Assembly (NCBI GenBank): GCA_022376515.1
Contig: WTXI01000099.1
Coordinates: 59,286 to 123,285, forward strand
DNA length: 64,000 bases
Origin: Lactifluus volemus
Taxonomy: Eukaryota > Basidiomycota > Agaricomycetes > Russulales > Russulaceae
Reading direction: 5' to 3'
In this document: positions 52,960 to 64,000 of the stretch, one piece after another
Layout of the letters: every line of letters begins with the position of its first letter
Position numbering within the stretch: position 1 is the first letter of the stretch
Notes under the pieces: generated by a model
What the model was told of the DNA's origin: nothing
Databases searched by the model: none
Seen by the model: only the letters and a program-made list of their open reading frames with translations
Position numbers and translations under genes: made by a program

Positions 52960-53426
52960 CGACCGGATGACCTGTCATGACCGCCAGTTTGGAATCAGCA
53001 GCGCGCGTAAAGATGGCGGAGCACTTTCTCTGCTTAGTGAAACCCTGCTGAAGCATACACATGTCTGGCCTGGACGGGGTTTGGTGGTGCTACAACCGGA
53101 CTGGGAGTCTTCCTCGTCTTCTGGTTTCTCTTCTTTCCCCTTCGTGGAAACTCGTTTCCTCGTGGCGTGATAAGCTGTGCATATTTCACAGCCCGCGCTC
53201 CTAAAAAATACCATGAATCGCCCCATGTGTTTGACAGCTCCGCACCACGCCGTGCTTGGTGATACCAAGTGCTCAACTGATCAATCCATGAATGGCGCAA
53301 GGCTGTGCGGTTTCAAAATTCATGCCGAAGCAATGAATCCTGCCCCATACTTAGCATTCTTCCCCTTTTTGTCTGGCACGGCTCCTGTGCTCCTTCAGCC
53401 TTGCAAAGACAACGTGGTCCACCGCC
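52960..53426 (+). repeat. Duplicated promoter block, unit 1
   Basis: CGTAAAGAT...GAAACCCTGCTGAA and TCCTCGTCTTCTGGTTTCTC then GTGGAAACTCGTTTCCTC recur at 56910-57130 and, more diverged, at 57340-57490. This gives the ancestry of the tandem array. No other gene is present here. Confidence 0.6.
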
Positions 53427-54748
53427 ATGACCATTGACAACGACTACTTTTTTCAAAAATTTAAGGAGGCAGTGTATTATGATCTATTTCTTGGGATCCC
53501 GTACGGTGAGGACCAGTCTTTTTGTTGCTACTCTGTTCTCATACGTCTCATCCAGGTATTTCTGTCACATTCTATGCTATCTCTGTCTACATCCTCGTGT
53601 GAGATTCATCCATGCCCTTGTGGTCGACGTGGGGGCGCACTGACGCAAGGTCCACTTCCCTAGGGGTAGACCGGGCTTGTTGTCATCTCCTCCCAGAATA
53701 TTCATGTTGGCGATGACGACTCTCATGTTCATCTTGGGCCTGATCGGATTCGTGTCCATTACTGCGCTTAAAATCCAGGATATGTACTGTATCCTTCTTT
53801 CTCCGTCAAGTGACGGGATACGGTGCATTACGGAACTCAGTATCACCGCTTCTATCGTCTTACCCATCACGTTCGTAATGGTAGGCTCCGTGAATCATGG
53901 ACGATCTGCAGCTGATACGCATAACTAGTACATTCTGAGTGACATTATCTGCGCCTGGCGTGCGGCCGTCCTTTGGAACAAAGACAAGCGCGTAATTTCC
54001 ATTCTTCTGCTCTCCATCTTCGGAAATATAGGTCCGTGTGGTGTTCATTCGTCGTTTCCGTCCCGTTCTCACGACCAGAGTACGCATTTGCAGTTGCCGC
54101 TGTATTTTCCCTACGCCTCGACATCGAAACCTCGATGGCGAAACAGGGAAATACCCCGCTGATCATGGTTGTCCCAACTTTAGGAATCAATTTGCTCTCC
54201 ACAGGGTTGATCAGCTGGAAAGCTTGGTGTGCTCTCTGCGCTTACAGTTCTCTTCTGCACCATTATTGTCCTAACAATTCGGTATAGGGAACATCGTGTC
54301 ACCATCAAAAAGCACCTAGGGGAGGGCACTGCCTCGATGAGAGTCGAGAAGATCTTCGCCATCCTCATTGAGTCTGGACTCGTTTATTGCTGTTTCTGGG
54401 TATGTGGTTTTTCCGCAGAAAGAATACACGCAACCCATCAAACAATACAGATTCTCTACTTGATATCAATGTTCGTGTATCCCCTCCAACTCGGACCCGC
54501 CATGAACGATGCCTTGTTGGTTGCCCCGGTGAGCACGGTGGCGCTAAATCTGTCTCAGGCGCTGAATCATTCTCCAGGGTGCTTACCCAACGCTTATCAT
54601 CATCCTCGTCAGCGCGCAGAAGAGTCCCATCGATTACTACTCGACCCACGCGAGTGGTTTGCGGTTTGCGAACAACGGGCCATTACCCGGCTCGCGCAAC
54701 CAAGCTGGTCGTGTGGTACCTCGAAGGGATGAAGAAAAGAGCGTGTGA
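53427..54748 (+). CDS. Multi-pass membrane protein, tandem family member 1
   Basis: Basidiomycete-type multi-pass protein of unknown function, probably about seven membrane helices. ATG 53427 gives MTIDNDYFFQKFKEAVYYDL. After introns: IFMLAMTTLMFILGLIGFVS, the signature SDIICAWRAAVLWNKDKRVI, then TLGINLLSTGLISWKAWCAL, EHRVTIKKHLGEGTASMRVE and KIFAILIESGLVYCCFW. The end is GAYPTLIIILVSAQKSPIDY, a 7TM-type tail. The middle (about 53770-53890) diverges from copies 2 and 3 and helix 5 is shortened, so function is doubtful. Many introns of about 50 nt; borders approximate. Confidence 0.6.
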
Positions 54749-55291
54749 ACAGATTACAAGCTGGTCACGGTGAGACTGGTGGCTGGTCATTCGATCGCTC
54801 CCAAGTATCAAAACACCATCGGAATGTCGCTATAGTCAAAGTCAGGATAGATTAGCGTCTGTAGCGACGATGATATGGATAACCTTTTTATATATATCAT
54901 CCAATTCAGGTCACGTCGCGCTGAGAACGGTCACGTGATCAAAGTTACCGTAACTGACCGGTAAGATATCCCCCGGACACTGATCATGAGGTAGCTTACC
55001 GGTAAATTACCGGCCCGGGTTTTCCCGCATGTAACGAGGTGACTAAACCCCTTTTCTGGGAAATTGTTCACTCATATACACCAATCTCATCACTCGCATG
55101 TGGGTTCCCAACATATACAACTTGGCAGAGTACCCGATCAATTCATCCATTTTGATGACTGGCGCAAAGCCATGCATTTTTTTAAAGCTTCATGTCGAAG
55201 CAATGCAGTCTGTCCTATTCTTCGCATTCTCCCCCTGCATCGTCCCCGCTAGTGTGCTCCTTCAGCCTTGCAAGTAACATAGTCCGCCAAT
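54749..55291. other. Spacer between members 1 and 2
   Basis: No gene seen. It contains palindromic TTACCGGTAA-type words (54958-55005) and, from about 55060, promoter sequence shared with member 3. Confidence 0.5.
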
Positions 55292-56676
55292 ATGTCCAGC
55301 ACTACTCCCGACCCCACTGCCAGTGCATACTACTCTGTTTACAACTCAGCAGTGTATTTTAATCTATTTGTCGGGATCGCGTGGGGTGGGCAACCAGCCT
55401 CTTTGCTGCTACTCGGTCCTCATATTTGTTCGACGTCTCATCCCAGGTATTTTTGTCACATTCTATGCTATATCTGTCCACATCCTTCTGTAAGATTCAA
55501 CCATACCTTTGTGAACAACGTGGGACGCACTGATTTCCCTAGTGGCAGACCGGGCCTGTTGTCATCTCGATCCAGAATATTCATGTTGGGGATGACCACC
55601 TTGATGTTCGTCTTGAGCCTCATCGCACTCGTGTTGGAGACTGCGTTTTATTTCCCAGCAAGCGCACTCAGCCATTTACCCACTGGCAACAGGTGGCGGG
55701 ATATGGTCCTTTATGGATACCGCTATCATCTTTGCTACTTTCTCAACTATCGATTGCATAATGGTAGACCCCACTGGCATGAAAAATGGACGATCCGCAG
55801 CTGATTTCCATGTCTAGTACATTCTGAGTGATATCATCTGCGCCTGGCGTGCGGTCGTCCTTTGGAATAAAGACAAGCGGGTCATTGCCATTCTTATGCT
55901 CTTAATCCTCGGAAATATAGGTCCGTGCGGTGTTCATTCGTCATTTTCGTCCCATTCTCACGACCAGACTACGCATTTGCAGCTGCCGCTGGATATGACC
56001 TTGTCGTCAACCTCACACCTTTTTTCAATCCGAGCATCCATAAAGATAACCCACGGAGGACCATGCTGATCATGCTTGGCAATACGTTAGGAACCAACTT
56101 GCTCTGCACGGGGTTGATAGGTTGGAAGGCTTGGTGTGCTCTTTGCTCATAGAGTTCTCTTCTAGACAACTATTTTCCTGACAATTTCGTGCACATAGGG
56201 AGCATCGTGTCACCATCAAACAGCACCTCGGGGAGTGCAATGTCTCGACGAGAGTAGAGAAGATTCTCGCCATCCTTATTGAGTCTGGCTCGTTTACTGC
56301 TGTCTCGAGGTATGTCCTTTTTCCGCAGAAAGGGCATACACAACCCAGGGGGTTTCATCAAACGACACAGATTGTCTACTTGATAGCAGGTCTTGGTGTA
56401 TTTCCTGAGCCATTCTCCTCAGCCACCCAGTTTGCCTTGCTGGTTCTCCTGGTGAGCACGGTAGCACTAGATTTTCTCAGGCGCTGACCCGTACTATTAT
56501 TACAGGGTGCTTACCCAACGTCCATCACCATCCTCGTCAGCGCGCAGAAGAGTCCTATCGATTACTACTCGACCCATGCGAGCGGTTTGCGGTTTGCGAA
56601 CAACAGGCCATTGCCTGGCTCGCACAACCAAGCGGTCGTGTGGCACCTTGATAAGGATGAAGAAAAGAGCGTGTGA
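55292..56676 (+). CDS. Multi-pass membrane protein, tandem family member 2
   Basis: ATG 55292 gives MSSTTPDPTASAYYSVYNSA and VYFNLFVGIAWG. Then GRPGLLSSRSRIFMLGMTTL with MFVLSLIALVLETAF, SDIICAWRAVVLWNKDKRVI, PDYAFAAAAGYDLVVNLTPF, TLGTNLLCTGLIGWKAWCAL and VEKILAILIESGSFTAV. The end is GAYPTSITILVSAQKSPIDY. It has the same exon order as members 1 and 3. Some disruptions (around 55690-55790 and the C-terminal exon) suggest partial decay. Function is unknown; transport or receptor-like roles are only guesses from topology. Confidence 0.6.
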
Positions 56677-56899
56677 ACAGATACAAGTTGGTCACGGTGG
56701 GACTGGTGGCTCAGTGCTCATCGTTCGGTCGCTCCCAAGTATAGAAACACCATCAAAATCCCGCTACTAATAGAAGTCAGGATAGATTAGCATCTATTGA
56801 TTTTTCTATCTATTTTATCCAACTCAGGCCACACAATCATATCCTATTTGCCAGTGTAATGCCGTAACCACAAACTGTTGCAGCTAAAGAATGACCCAT

Positions 56900-57728
56900 G
56901 ACCGGCACGACCTGACATGACCACCAGCTTGGAGATTGATATTGTGGCCAATCAACAGCACACGTAAAGATAACGGAGCTGTCACATGCGGAACATTTTC
57001 TCTGCTCGGTGAAACCCTGCTGAATCATACGTGTCTTGGGAGTCATTTTGCCATTTCCTCGTCTTCTGGTTTCTCTTTTTCCTTTCGTGGAAACTCGTTT
57101 CCTCTTGGCGTGATGGGCTGTGTATATTTCACAGCCCGCGCTCCGTGCTCGACAGCTCTACACGACGCCGTGTCCATCACGCTGTGCTTAGTGATACGAA
57201 GTGCTCAACTGATCAATATTTAGCTTCATGCCCGGTCCCCTCTTTCGGTGTTCCGTCGACTTCAGAAGTCTTTTGCAAGTTCAACACGTGACTTTGCCTA
57301 AAACGTATGTTTTTCCTAACCTTGTCTCATTTGTTCGGCTCGGTGAACCCTTGCTAAATAATGCACGCGCCCTCATCTGGACAAGGTTTGGTGATGTAAA
57401 ACCCGGGCTGGTAGTCATTTTTCCATTTCCTCGTCTTCTGGTAAATCTTCTTCCCCCTTCGGAACAGTCGTTTCCTCGTACACCGGTGTCCATCACGTGC
57501 TTGGTGATACGAAGTGACTAAGCACCCCTTCTCCGGGAAACGGTTCACCCATATTCCCCGATCTCATGTGGGTTCCCAACATATACAACTTTTCCGAGAA
57601 CTGATAAATCCGTGATTGGCGCAAGGCAATGCGTTTTTTAAAGCTTCATGTCGAAGCAATGAATCCTGCCCCATACCTGGCATTCTCCCTCTGCTCCTTG
57701 CCTTGCAAAGGCATCCAGGTCCGCCCCC
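56900..57728 (+). repeat. Duplicated promoter block, unit 3, itself partly doubled
   Basis: Two successive versions of the unit-1 promoter words (around 57050-57110 and 57420-57480) are followed by a stretch matching 55060-55290 upstream of member 2 (GTGGGTTCCCAACATATACA, AAGCTTCATGTCGAAGCAAT). Upstream DNA was duplicated separately from the genes. Confidence 0.6.
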
Positions 57729-59112
57729 ATGTCCAGCATTTCTCCCGACCCCGCTGCCAGTGCATACTACTCTATTTATAAGTCGGCCGTGTATTATAAT
57801 CTATTTGTCGGGATCGCGTGGGTGGGCAACAAGCCTCTTTGTTGCTACTCGGCCCTCATATATGTTTTACAACTCATCGCAGGCATTTTTGTCACATTCT
57901 ATGCCGTCTCTGTCTACACCCTTCTGTAAGATTCAACCATACCTTTGTGGACAACGTGGGACGCACTGATTTCCTTAGCGGCAGACCGGGCCTGTTGTCA
58001 TCTCGATCCAGAATATTCATGTTGGGGATGACCACCTTGATGTTCGTCTTGAGCCTCATCGCACTCGTGTTGGAGATTACGTTTGGATTCCAGCAAGCGC
58101 GCTCAGTCCTTGACCCACGATGGTCCTTTACGGACACCGCTATCATCTTTGCTACTTATGAAACCATCAATTGCACAATGGTAGGCCCTGCCGCCCTGTG
58201 AACAATGGACGATCCGCGGTTGACTCGCATGTCTAGTACATTCTGAGTGACATCATCTGCGCCTGGCGTGCGGTCGTCCTTTGGAACAGAGACAAGCGCG
58301 TCATTGTCATTCTTCTGCTCTTCATCCTCGGAAATATAAGTCCGTGCGGTGTTCATTCGTCGTTTCCGTCCTAGTCTCACATCCAGAATACGCGTCTGCA
58401 GTTGCCGCTGCATTTGCCCTTGTCGTTGACCTCACACCCTTTTCAATCCGAGCATTCATAAAGATAAACCGCGAGGGCACGCGTTGATCATGGTTGGCAC
58501 AACATTAGGAATCAACTTGCTGTGCACGGGGTTGATAGGATGGAAGGCTTGGTGTGCTCTTCGCGCTTACAGTTCTCTTCTAGACAACTAATTTCCTGAC
58601 AATTTCGTGCACATAGGGAGCATCGTGTCACTATCAAACAGCACCTCGGGGAGTGCAATGTCTCGACGAGAGTTGAGAAGATTCTTGCCATCCTCATTGA
58701 GTCTGGGCTCGTTTACTGTTGTCTCTGGGTATGTTGTTTTTTTCCGCAGAAAGAATATACGTGACCCAGGGGGTTTCATCAAACAATACAGTTGATGTCT
58801 ACTTGATAGCAGCGTTCCGTGTGTTCCCTCAGCCATTTTCCTCAGCCATCGAGCTTGCCTTGTTGGTTTCCCCGGTGAGCACGGTGGCGCTAGATTTGTC
58901 TCAGGCGCTGAATCATATTACAGGGTGCTTACCCAACGCTCATCATCATCCTCGTCTGCCTGCAGAGGAGCCCCGTCGATTACTACTCGGCGCACGTGAG
59001 CGGAATGATGTTTGCGAACAACGGACCGCCGTCCAGCTCGCACAACCAAGCTGGTCGTGTGGTACATGTGAAGACGTTGGATGAAGAAAAGAGCGTAGAT
59101 ACAAGTTGGTGA
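57729..59112 (+). CDS. Multi-pass membrane protein, tandem family member 3, best preserved
   Basis: ATG 57729 gives MSSISPDPAASAYYSIYKSA, then LIAGIFVTFYAVSVYTLL. Next are RPGLLSSRSRIFMLGMTTLM, WSFTDTAIIFATYETINCTM, SDIICAWRAVVLWNRDKRVI, AAAFALVVDLTPFSIRAF, TLGINLLCTGLIGWKAWCAL, EHRVTIKQHLGECNVSTRVE and KILAILIESGLVYCCLW. The last exon is GAYPTLIIILVCLQRSPVDY to the stop at 59112. All expected segments are present in order, so this is the likeliest active member. Family not named; recognised only as a recurrent Agaricomycete membrane protein type. Confidence 0.65.
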
Positions 59113-61907
59113 GACTGGGTGACTCATCGTTCGGTCGCTCCCAAGTATCGAAATACCGTCGGAATATCGCTACTAGGTGCTCCTTATTGCATCCTTGATC
59201 CTATCATATTTCTTTGTATTTTATCCGACTTAAGTAACGTTCCTAGACATATCCTATGTGCCAGTGCCCACAAACCGTTGCAGCTAAAGATTGAAAGTAC
59301 TCATCCATTGAACCTACATCGCAACCTCCTCCTGACGGGGCCATTTACATGTCTCTCCTTTCTTCACCAGTTCTGCCGCCCTGCATTTTCTGGATTTTCC
59401 TCTTCCTTAAATGCGTGCTAATCGGTGGGCGGCTTGGTGGGCGGGTGATTCTCGGCATTGCGTTTCGGTGCTTCATGCGCTGTTTCGGTTCCATAGACTC
59501 AACCATTACAAAGATTCACACGTGACTTTGCTTAAGCGTTATGTTTTCCACGGTTGTCATTCTGTTCTTGGCACGGGTATTTTCCTTCCTGTTCCTCACA
59601 GTCATCTGTATTTTTTTGCCTACAGATCTCCTTTCTCTTTGCTAACAAGGTCTGATTTCAAAAAAAACGGTTGCCTCACGTATGCCGCATTGCGTGCGAG
59701 TGCTGTGTCGTTCCTCCGGTCTTCCACGCAGTGCGGCTCCTGCTTTCTGTTTAGTCACGTTCAGTTCGAATCCCCTCAGGCCTCCTCAAAAGTTCCCGGC
59801 CTTCACGTGCCTTGGCCCTGAACACCACCACTAGCCTAGCCTGGCGATGACGTTTTAATGTCGATTTGCTTCCTTGACATTCCTGTTTCTTGGCCAGGCC
59901 ACAGATGCCCCTCGGAACTATTATGCAGCCCCATCACCGCCCGCCGTCAGACCTTCTGCGCATCTTCCTCCTCAGTTCGGATCTCTGCTGCCAAATGGAC
60001 CTTCCAGAGAAACCCGATGATCGCAGCAGGACCTGACATGGGGAAGGGAGCAGCCGGAAGGACATCAACCGACAGAAGGACTGCCTTGCATGCAGGTGGA
60101 ATTGGTGGGCACGTGGAAAGGGACGGAGACGCCGTGGACTTGTCGAATCTCGACGCTGCTGCTCCGAGCTGGTAGGTGGATGCGTGTACGCTAGGCTGGC
60201 TCTAGGTCGATCGCGATCGTATTTGCTGGAATCTCTCAGATCTTTGGGCGTTCACTTCCTCTCTTGTTCACTTCACATTCAACATCGCCTTCCGGTCTCG
60301 CTCTGTCCATCTTTCAATCCGATCCATGAAATTTATCCCCGTTTTGGAAAGGTAAGCGTCACGTGTCCTAACTTTACGTCGTGTGTTCATCTCCTTTTTA
60401 TCTCGCTTTCCCTTTCCCGTTTCCAATTCACACTTTCAACTCCTACACTCATATCATGCCCTCTGTTGATATATATTTACCGTACCCCATTTGTGCCGAG
60501 ATGTTTTAGCACTGGAATACGTCATGACCCTCGTATAGAATCCTTGATCTGAGCTTTCTCCTCAAGTGTTTGGTGTGAAAGGAAGGACACCTTAGGCGAC
60601 CCCAAACCTGCGAGCAATCCGAGTCCAGTAAATGAGTCAATTCCAGGGCTAAGTAGCTCGTGGTTAGAGCACCTGGTACGTGTGGCATGGGTAGTGGGCG
60701 GTCCTTTTCAACTATTTGTTTAGCTATCAGCTATCAGTCCCCCGGGCCCCCCTTCTGATCACTCCGTTTTTTTGGCTCAATTCTCACTCAACCACCACAA
60801 AATTCAGCCTACAGTATCTAGTTCCATATGTGGCCATATTCCATGCATTTTTTGATAGAAACCGTGGTGTGTAGTGAAATGAAAAATAGCATGCTTGTCA
60901 CGCCTGCCAGACAGCCAAAACGGAGTCTAAAATTTGGCGCGTGACCTTGCGTGACTGATCAGAAGGGGGAGTATGGTCACATTTTGTAAATTGGTGCACA
61001 AAATGCTAAGGCCAACGAACGTGCCAGTTCCCCATAGGCCGATACGATGCGCACGTTTATACTTCTTCTTCCTTTCTCTTCCTTTCCGAACTGCCGCCAG
61101 TATTTCCGCCCTTGGGCATACCGCCTCACTTTTCATATTTTATAACCTCTTGAACAATGCCAGTGTTCTTGAATAAATAGTCTGTTGCTTTGTTTTCTAG
61201 TGGATTACATAAAAATATATGTCTTTATTGTCCTGCCTATTTAGAAAGAGAAAAGTATGAAATCACAAGTGTCCGAGGACCAGTCTAGACAATCTGAGCT
61301 TTGAGCCAAACTGTTGGAAATTGCCTTATATGGGACCTCGCTTCCGGCGCGGCGTTGTAATTCTCACGATCATCATGTCGACAACTGCGTGAGGCCATGC
61401 TACATCCATGCGTTTTGGTTTATTTCCATGCTTAATCTTGATCTCCCCGCCGGTTTCTTCCACTCTGGAGTCCAGGACGAGCTCTTCCTTCACTTCCGTC
61501 CCTCATCTTGAATGTGTTTTGCACGCTATGATAAATTATTTCATGTTCGGCGGATTGAGGCCAAATTCCCTTCAAGTTTGGGGACTACGACAAAAATCTA
61601 CTTCACTTCACCTCACCGCTGCATAATCTATTGCGACGTGAGTAATTGTCAACTCTCGACTTCCAAGTCAGGTAAGCGTCGATCAATGTCAACCCATCGT
61701 TCTCAATCGACCCTATGTGGTCCTCGCCTGTCCTGCATGGTGGAATAACATAAGATGACAGACCGAGCGGGAAAGCACGAGGAAGTAAAATCAGGGTATG
61801 GTATGCAAAACACATGAACGATATAAGTGAGGATAACGCCTCTTCACCCTAACCAATTCTCGCCCTCACCCAACGGTAAATCCCCAATTTCTCAGCTACC
61901 GCGGGCA
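59113..61907. other. 2.8-kb stretch without a supported gene
   Basis: Only short open frames are seen. Around 59490-59560 (CACGTGACTTTGCTTAAGCG, TATGTTTTCC) there is a faint copy of the 57240-57320 promoter sequence, so a decayed fourth unit of the membrane-protein array may have stood here. A tRNA-D-arm-like word at 60655-60675 lacks the rest of a tRNA. The last part is the P450 promoter. Confidence 0.45.
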
Positions 61908-63771
61908 ATGCAAGATAACGAAATACTCACCATTGGCCTTATTATTGGTCTTGTCCTATTTTTCACAGCTCGCTACATTGCGAGCCCATACCGCAAGCTT
62001 CCTCCAGGACCCCGTGGTTACCCAATCGTAGGAAATCTTTTCGAGTTGAAACCTCCCCAGTGGCTCAAGTATGCCGAATGGCAAAAGAAATATGGTCAGC
62101 CCTTCTCTCAGTGCTATCCACACGTTTGAAACCCACCGGACTAGGCGATCTTATTTACCTCAACGCGGCTGGCCAGCCAATGGTCATCCTCAATTCTCAT
62201 AAAGTTGCTACAGACCTGCTCGATCGACGCGCAGCAAAATATTCAGACAGGCCTCCTCTTATTGTTGCATCCGAGATCATGTGTGGTGGTCTCCTCTTTC
62301 CGTTCTCCCGTTATGGTCTTCTGTAAGTGGCTCGCACTTTCCGAATCAACGCAGAAGTGACATAAAATAAGCTGGCGTCAGATGCGCAAGGCTGCGAATG
62401 AGTGGTTTTCCAAGGACTCTGTTAAACGGTTTTATGAGACACAAATGACGGAGGCTGTCGTTCTTGCCGCTGACTCGCTCACTAAACCGGCTCGATGGGA
62501 ACAGAATGTTCGTCGATCGGCTGCATCAATGGTTCTATCTGTTGTCTATGGCCACCCCACAATCACATCGGAGAAGAGTCATATCGTTGACTCAATCAAT
62601 GAATTCGGCGATCGACTTGCTCGCGCCGCTTGTCCAGGAGCTCATTTGGTCGAGGTTTTCCACTGGATGCAATATATTCCCAGCAAGTAAGTATCACCGC
62701 ATCGACGTATTGCAACCACCTTGATATCAGACTGATGCAAACGAGGTTGGCGAGGTGGAAGCGATACGCTGAAACCTGTCACAAGAAGGACTCGGAAATG
62801 TTCGAAAGCCTTATGGAGCCAGTGAAGACTAGCATTGTATGTCTCCCCACTCATGCATAATCGTTCATTCAACTTGCTTCCCACAGGCAAAGGGTGGTCT
62901 AGATGAAAGTCTGAGCGCAACATTGATTCGTAATGCGGAGAAAATAAGCTATCTCCGAAAGAATGCTCATGGCTCGCGGGCACTATGTAGTAAGTTCTAT
63001 CGCATGGTTGTGGGCTGAAAAGGTTGAATCCTTAATACACTCGACTTCTCAGTGTCGCTGGTGCCGACACCACCGCGTTATTGATGCAATGGTGGATGCT
63101 GGCAATGATCACGTACCCGAAACACAGGCTCGGGCACAAGCGGAACTCGATAAGGTTGTGGGACGTAGTCGTCTGCCGACCTTTTCAGACTACCCACACC
63201 TACCCTATATTCGTGCCATGGTTAAAGAGACACTGCGTTGGGGACAGCTCGATCCACTGGGCGTGCCGCATCGGTCCACCGAGGATGATTGGTACAGAGG
63301 GATGTTCATTCCGAAAGGCACCATTTGCATCCCGAATCTATGGCTCATGAACCGCGACCCCGAGATCTATGGAGAGGATGTCGCACAGTTCAACCCGGGG
63401 CGACATCTCGATGCCAACGGCAATATTTCTGACACCAAAGAGGAAGGGCATTTTTCTTTCGGTTTTGGCCGGAGGATATGCCTCGGTCGTTACGTAGCAA
63501 ACGACTCGGCGTTCATCGATATTGCGACGATGTTGTGGGCAAGTAAGATGGAGCGCAAGAAAGATGAATCGGGCCGGTTTCTCCCATTGGATGTTAATGG
63601 GATTGTCGAGCAAGGACTTCTAGTGTAGGCGTTGTGATGACCTGTTGCTGAGCGGCACACTGATACGCCTTCACTTACAGATACCCGGCTCCCTTCGAAT
63701 GCCAGATAATCCCTCGCTTTCCGGAGGCACCGCTCCTCCTGGCGCAAGAACGGGAGCTGCGCGGGTTGTAA
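61908..63771 (+). pseudogene. Cytochrome P450 (microsomal), one apparent 1-nt frameshift
   Basis: Monooxygenase anchored in the ER. ATG 61908 gives MQDNEILTIGLIIGLVLFFT, a membrane anchor, then the hinge KLPPGPRGYPIVGN. Later exons: GDLIYLNAAGQPMVILNSHK, the C-helix LLWRQMRKAANEWF, the I-helix AGADTT (about 63060), ExxR in VKETLRWG (63225), the PERF-like FNPGRHLD and the heme loop FGFGRRICLGR (Cys about 63480). The last exon ends EREL-RGL, stop 63769-63771. Between MITYP and ETQARAQAELDKVV (about 63118) one base is missing, so the I-helix exon and the rest are in different frames. It is either an inactive allele or a sequence error. The product resembles CYP5144-like fungal P450s, without certainty. 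Confidence 0.8.
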
Positions 63772-64000
63772 ACCATGGTGAGATTAGAATGATCTCGTGT
63801 TCCCTTCCCTCTCTGCATTGTCACAATACATCCTGTGCTACCCCTGCCCCACCTCGGTACTCAGATCTTCTTGTCTACACTTTATTATATAAGGCCGCGT
63901 GTGTAGTAGAGAGGCCTCGGGCTGACCTCCCAGAATTGTCATCTATTCGATCCGTCCTAGACCTACATCATGATTCTGCCCCCACAATACTTTTTGCTTC
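63772..64000. other. Downstream of the P450, no gene seen
   Basis: Short 3' flank. Nothing recognisable before the window ends. Confidence 0.5.

Noticed and set aside
59858..60175. 105-codon plus-strand frame
   Set aside because: No recognisable domain, no start context and no neighbour support; treated as chance.
60640..60720. tRNA-like word (GTAGCTCGTGGTTAGAGCAC)
   Set aside because: It resembles a tRNA D-arm and A box, but no anticodon arm, no GGTTCGAATCC-type T-arm and no matching acceptor stem follow.
1..64000. CRISPR arrays, bacterial operons, rRNA
   Set aside because: The tandem repeats found are LTR, WD40 and minisatellite repeats; genes have spliceosomal introns and no rRNA-like stretch was seen.

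Overview
The window looks like nuclear DNA of a mushroom-forming basidiomycete (Agaricomycetes). The genes carry many short GT-AG introns of about 50-60 nt. The repeats include a Ty3/Gypsy chromovirus, a Ty1/Copia element, LINE-like pieces and a Tnp2-type DNA transposon. There are C2-NACHT-WD40 NLR-like genes and tandem multi-pass membrane proteins with a DII-WRA-VLW signature. The species cannot be named from sequence alone. All family calls are by eye; no search was run.

1-11.75 kb is a transposon nest. A LINE-like 3' end with a 35-nt poly(A) tail lies beside a Gypsy chromovirus: gag, pol with chromodomain, an extra zinc-knuckle ORF and a 965-bp 3' LTR. The LTR holds a periodic array of TGASTCA (Gcn4/AP-1-type) sites. 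This Gypsy element sits inside the zinc knuckle of a minus-strand LINE ORF1, which is also split by a second LTR-like insert.

11.75-36.0 kb is a duplicated unit, (cutC-like)+(C2-NACHT-14xWD40). In copy A the cutC gene is divergent from the NLR; in copy B it is co-directional, so the upstream block has been flipped. Copy A has a 1-nt deletion in its first exon. Copy B carries a very young 8.3-kb Copia element (LTRs with no difference seen, 5-bp target duplication CATGG) placed exactly at an exon/intron boundary. Inside the Copia leader is a 2.95-kb segment bounded by inverted repeats. It holds fragments of host-like genes (a Vps27-like ubiquitin-interacting motif, an aldehyde dehydrogenase N-terminus and an unknown membrane protein).

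36-45 kb is a core-gene stretch: a short-chain dehydrogenase with Phe at the usual catalytic Tyr, a decayed NACHT fragment, glutathione synthetase, and CTP synthase convergent to it. 45.1-52.6 kb is a 7.5-kb Tnp2 transposon with CCCAG termini, a 7-bp target duplication, AT-rich ends and three genes. It inserted about 220 bp upstream of the CTP synthase start.

53.4-59.1 kb holds three tandem paralogues of a multi-pass membrane protein family with duplicated promoters. After 2.8 kb without a supported gene, the window ends with a cytochrome P450 carrying one apparent 1-nt frameshift.
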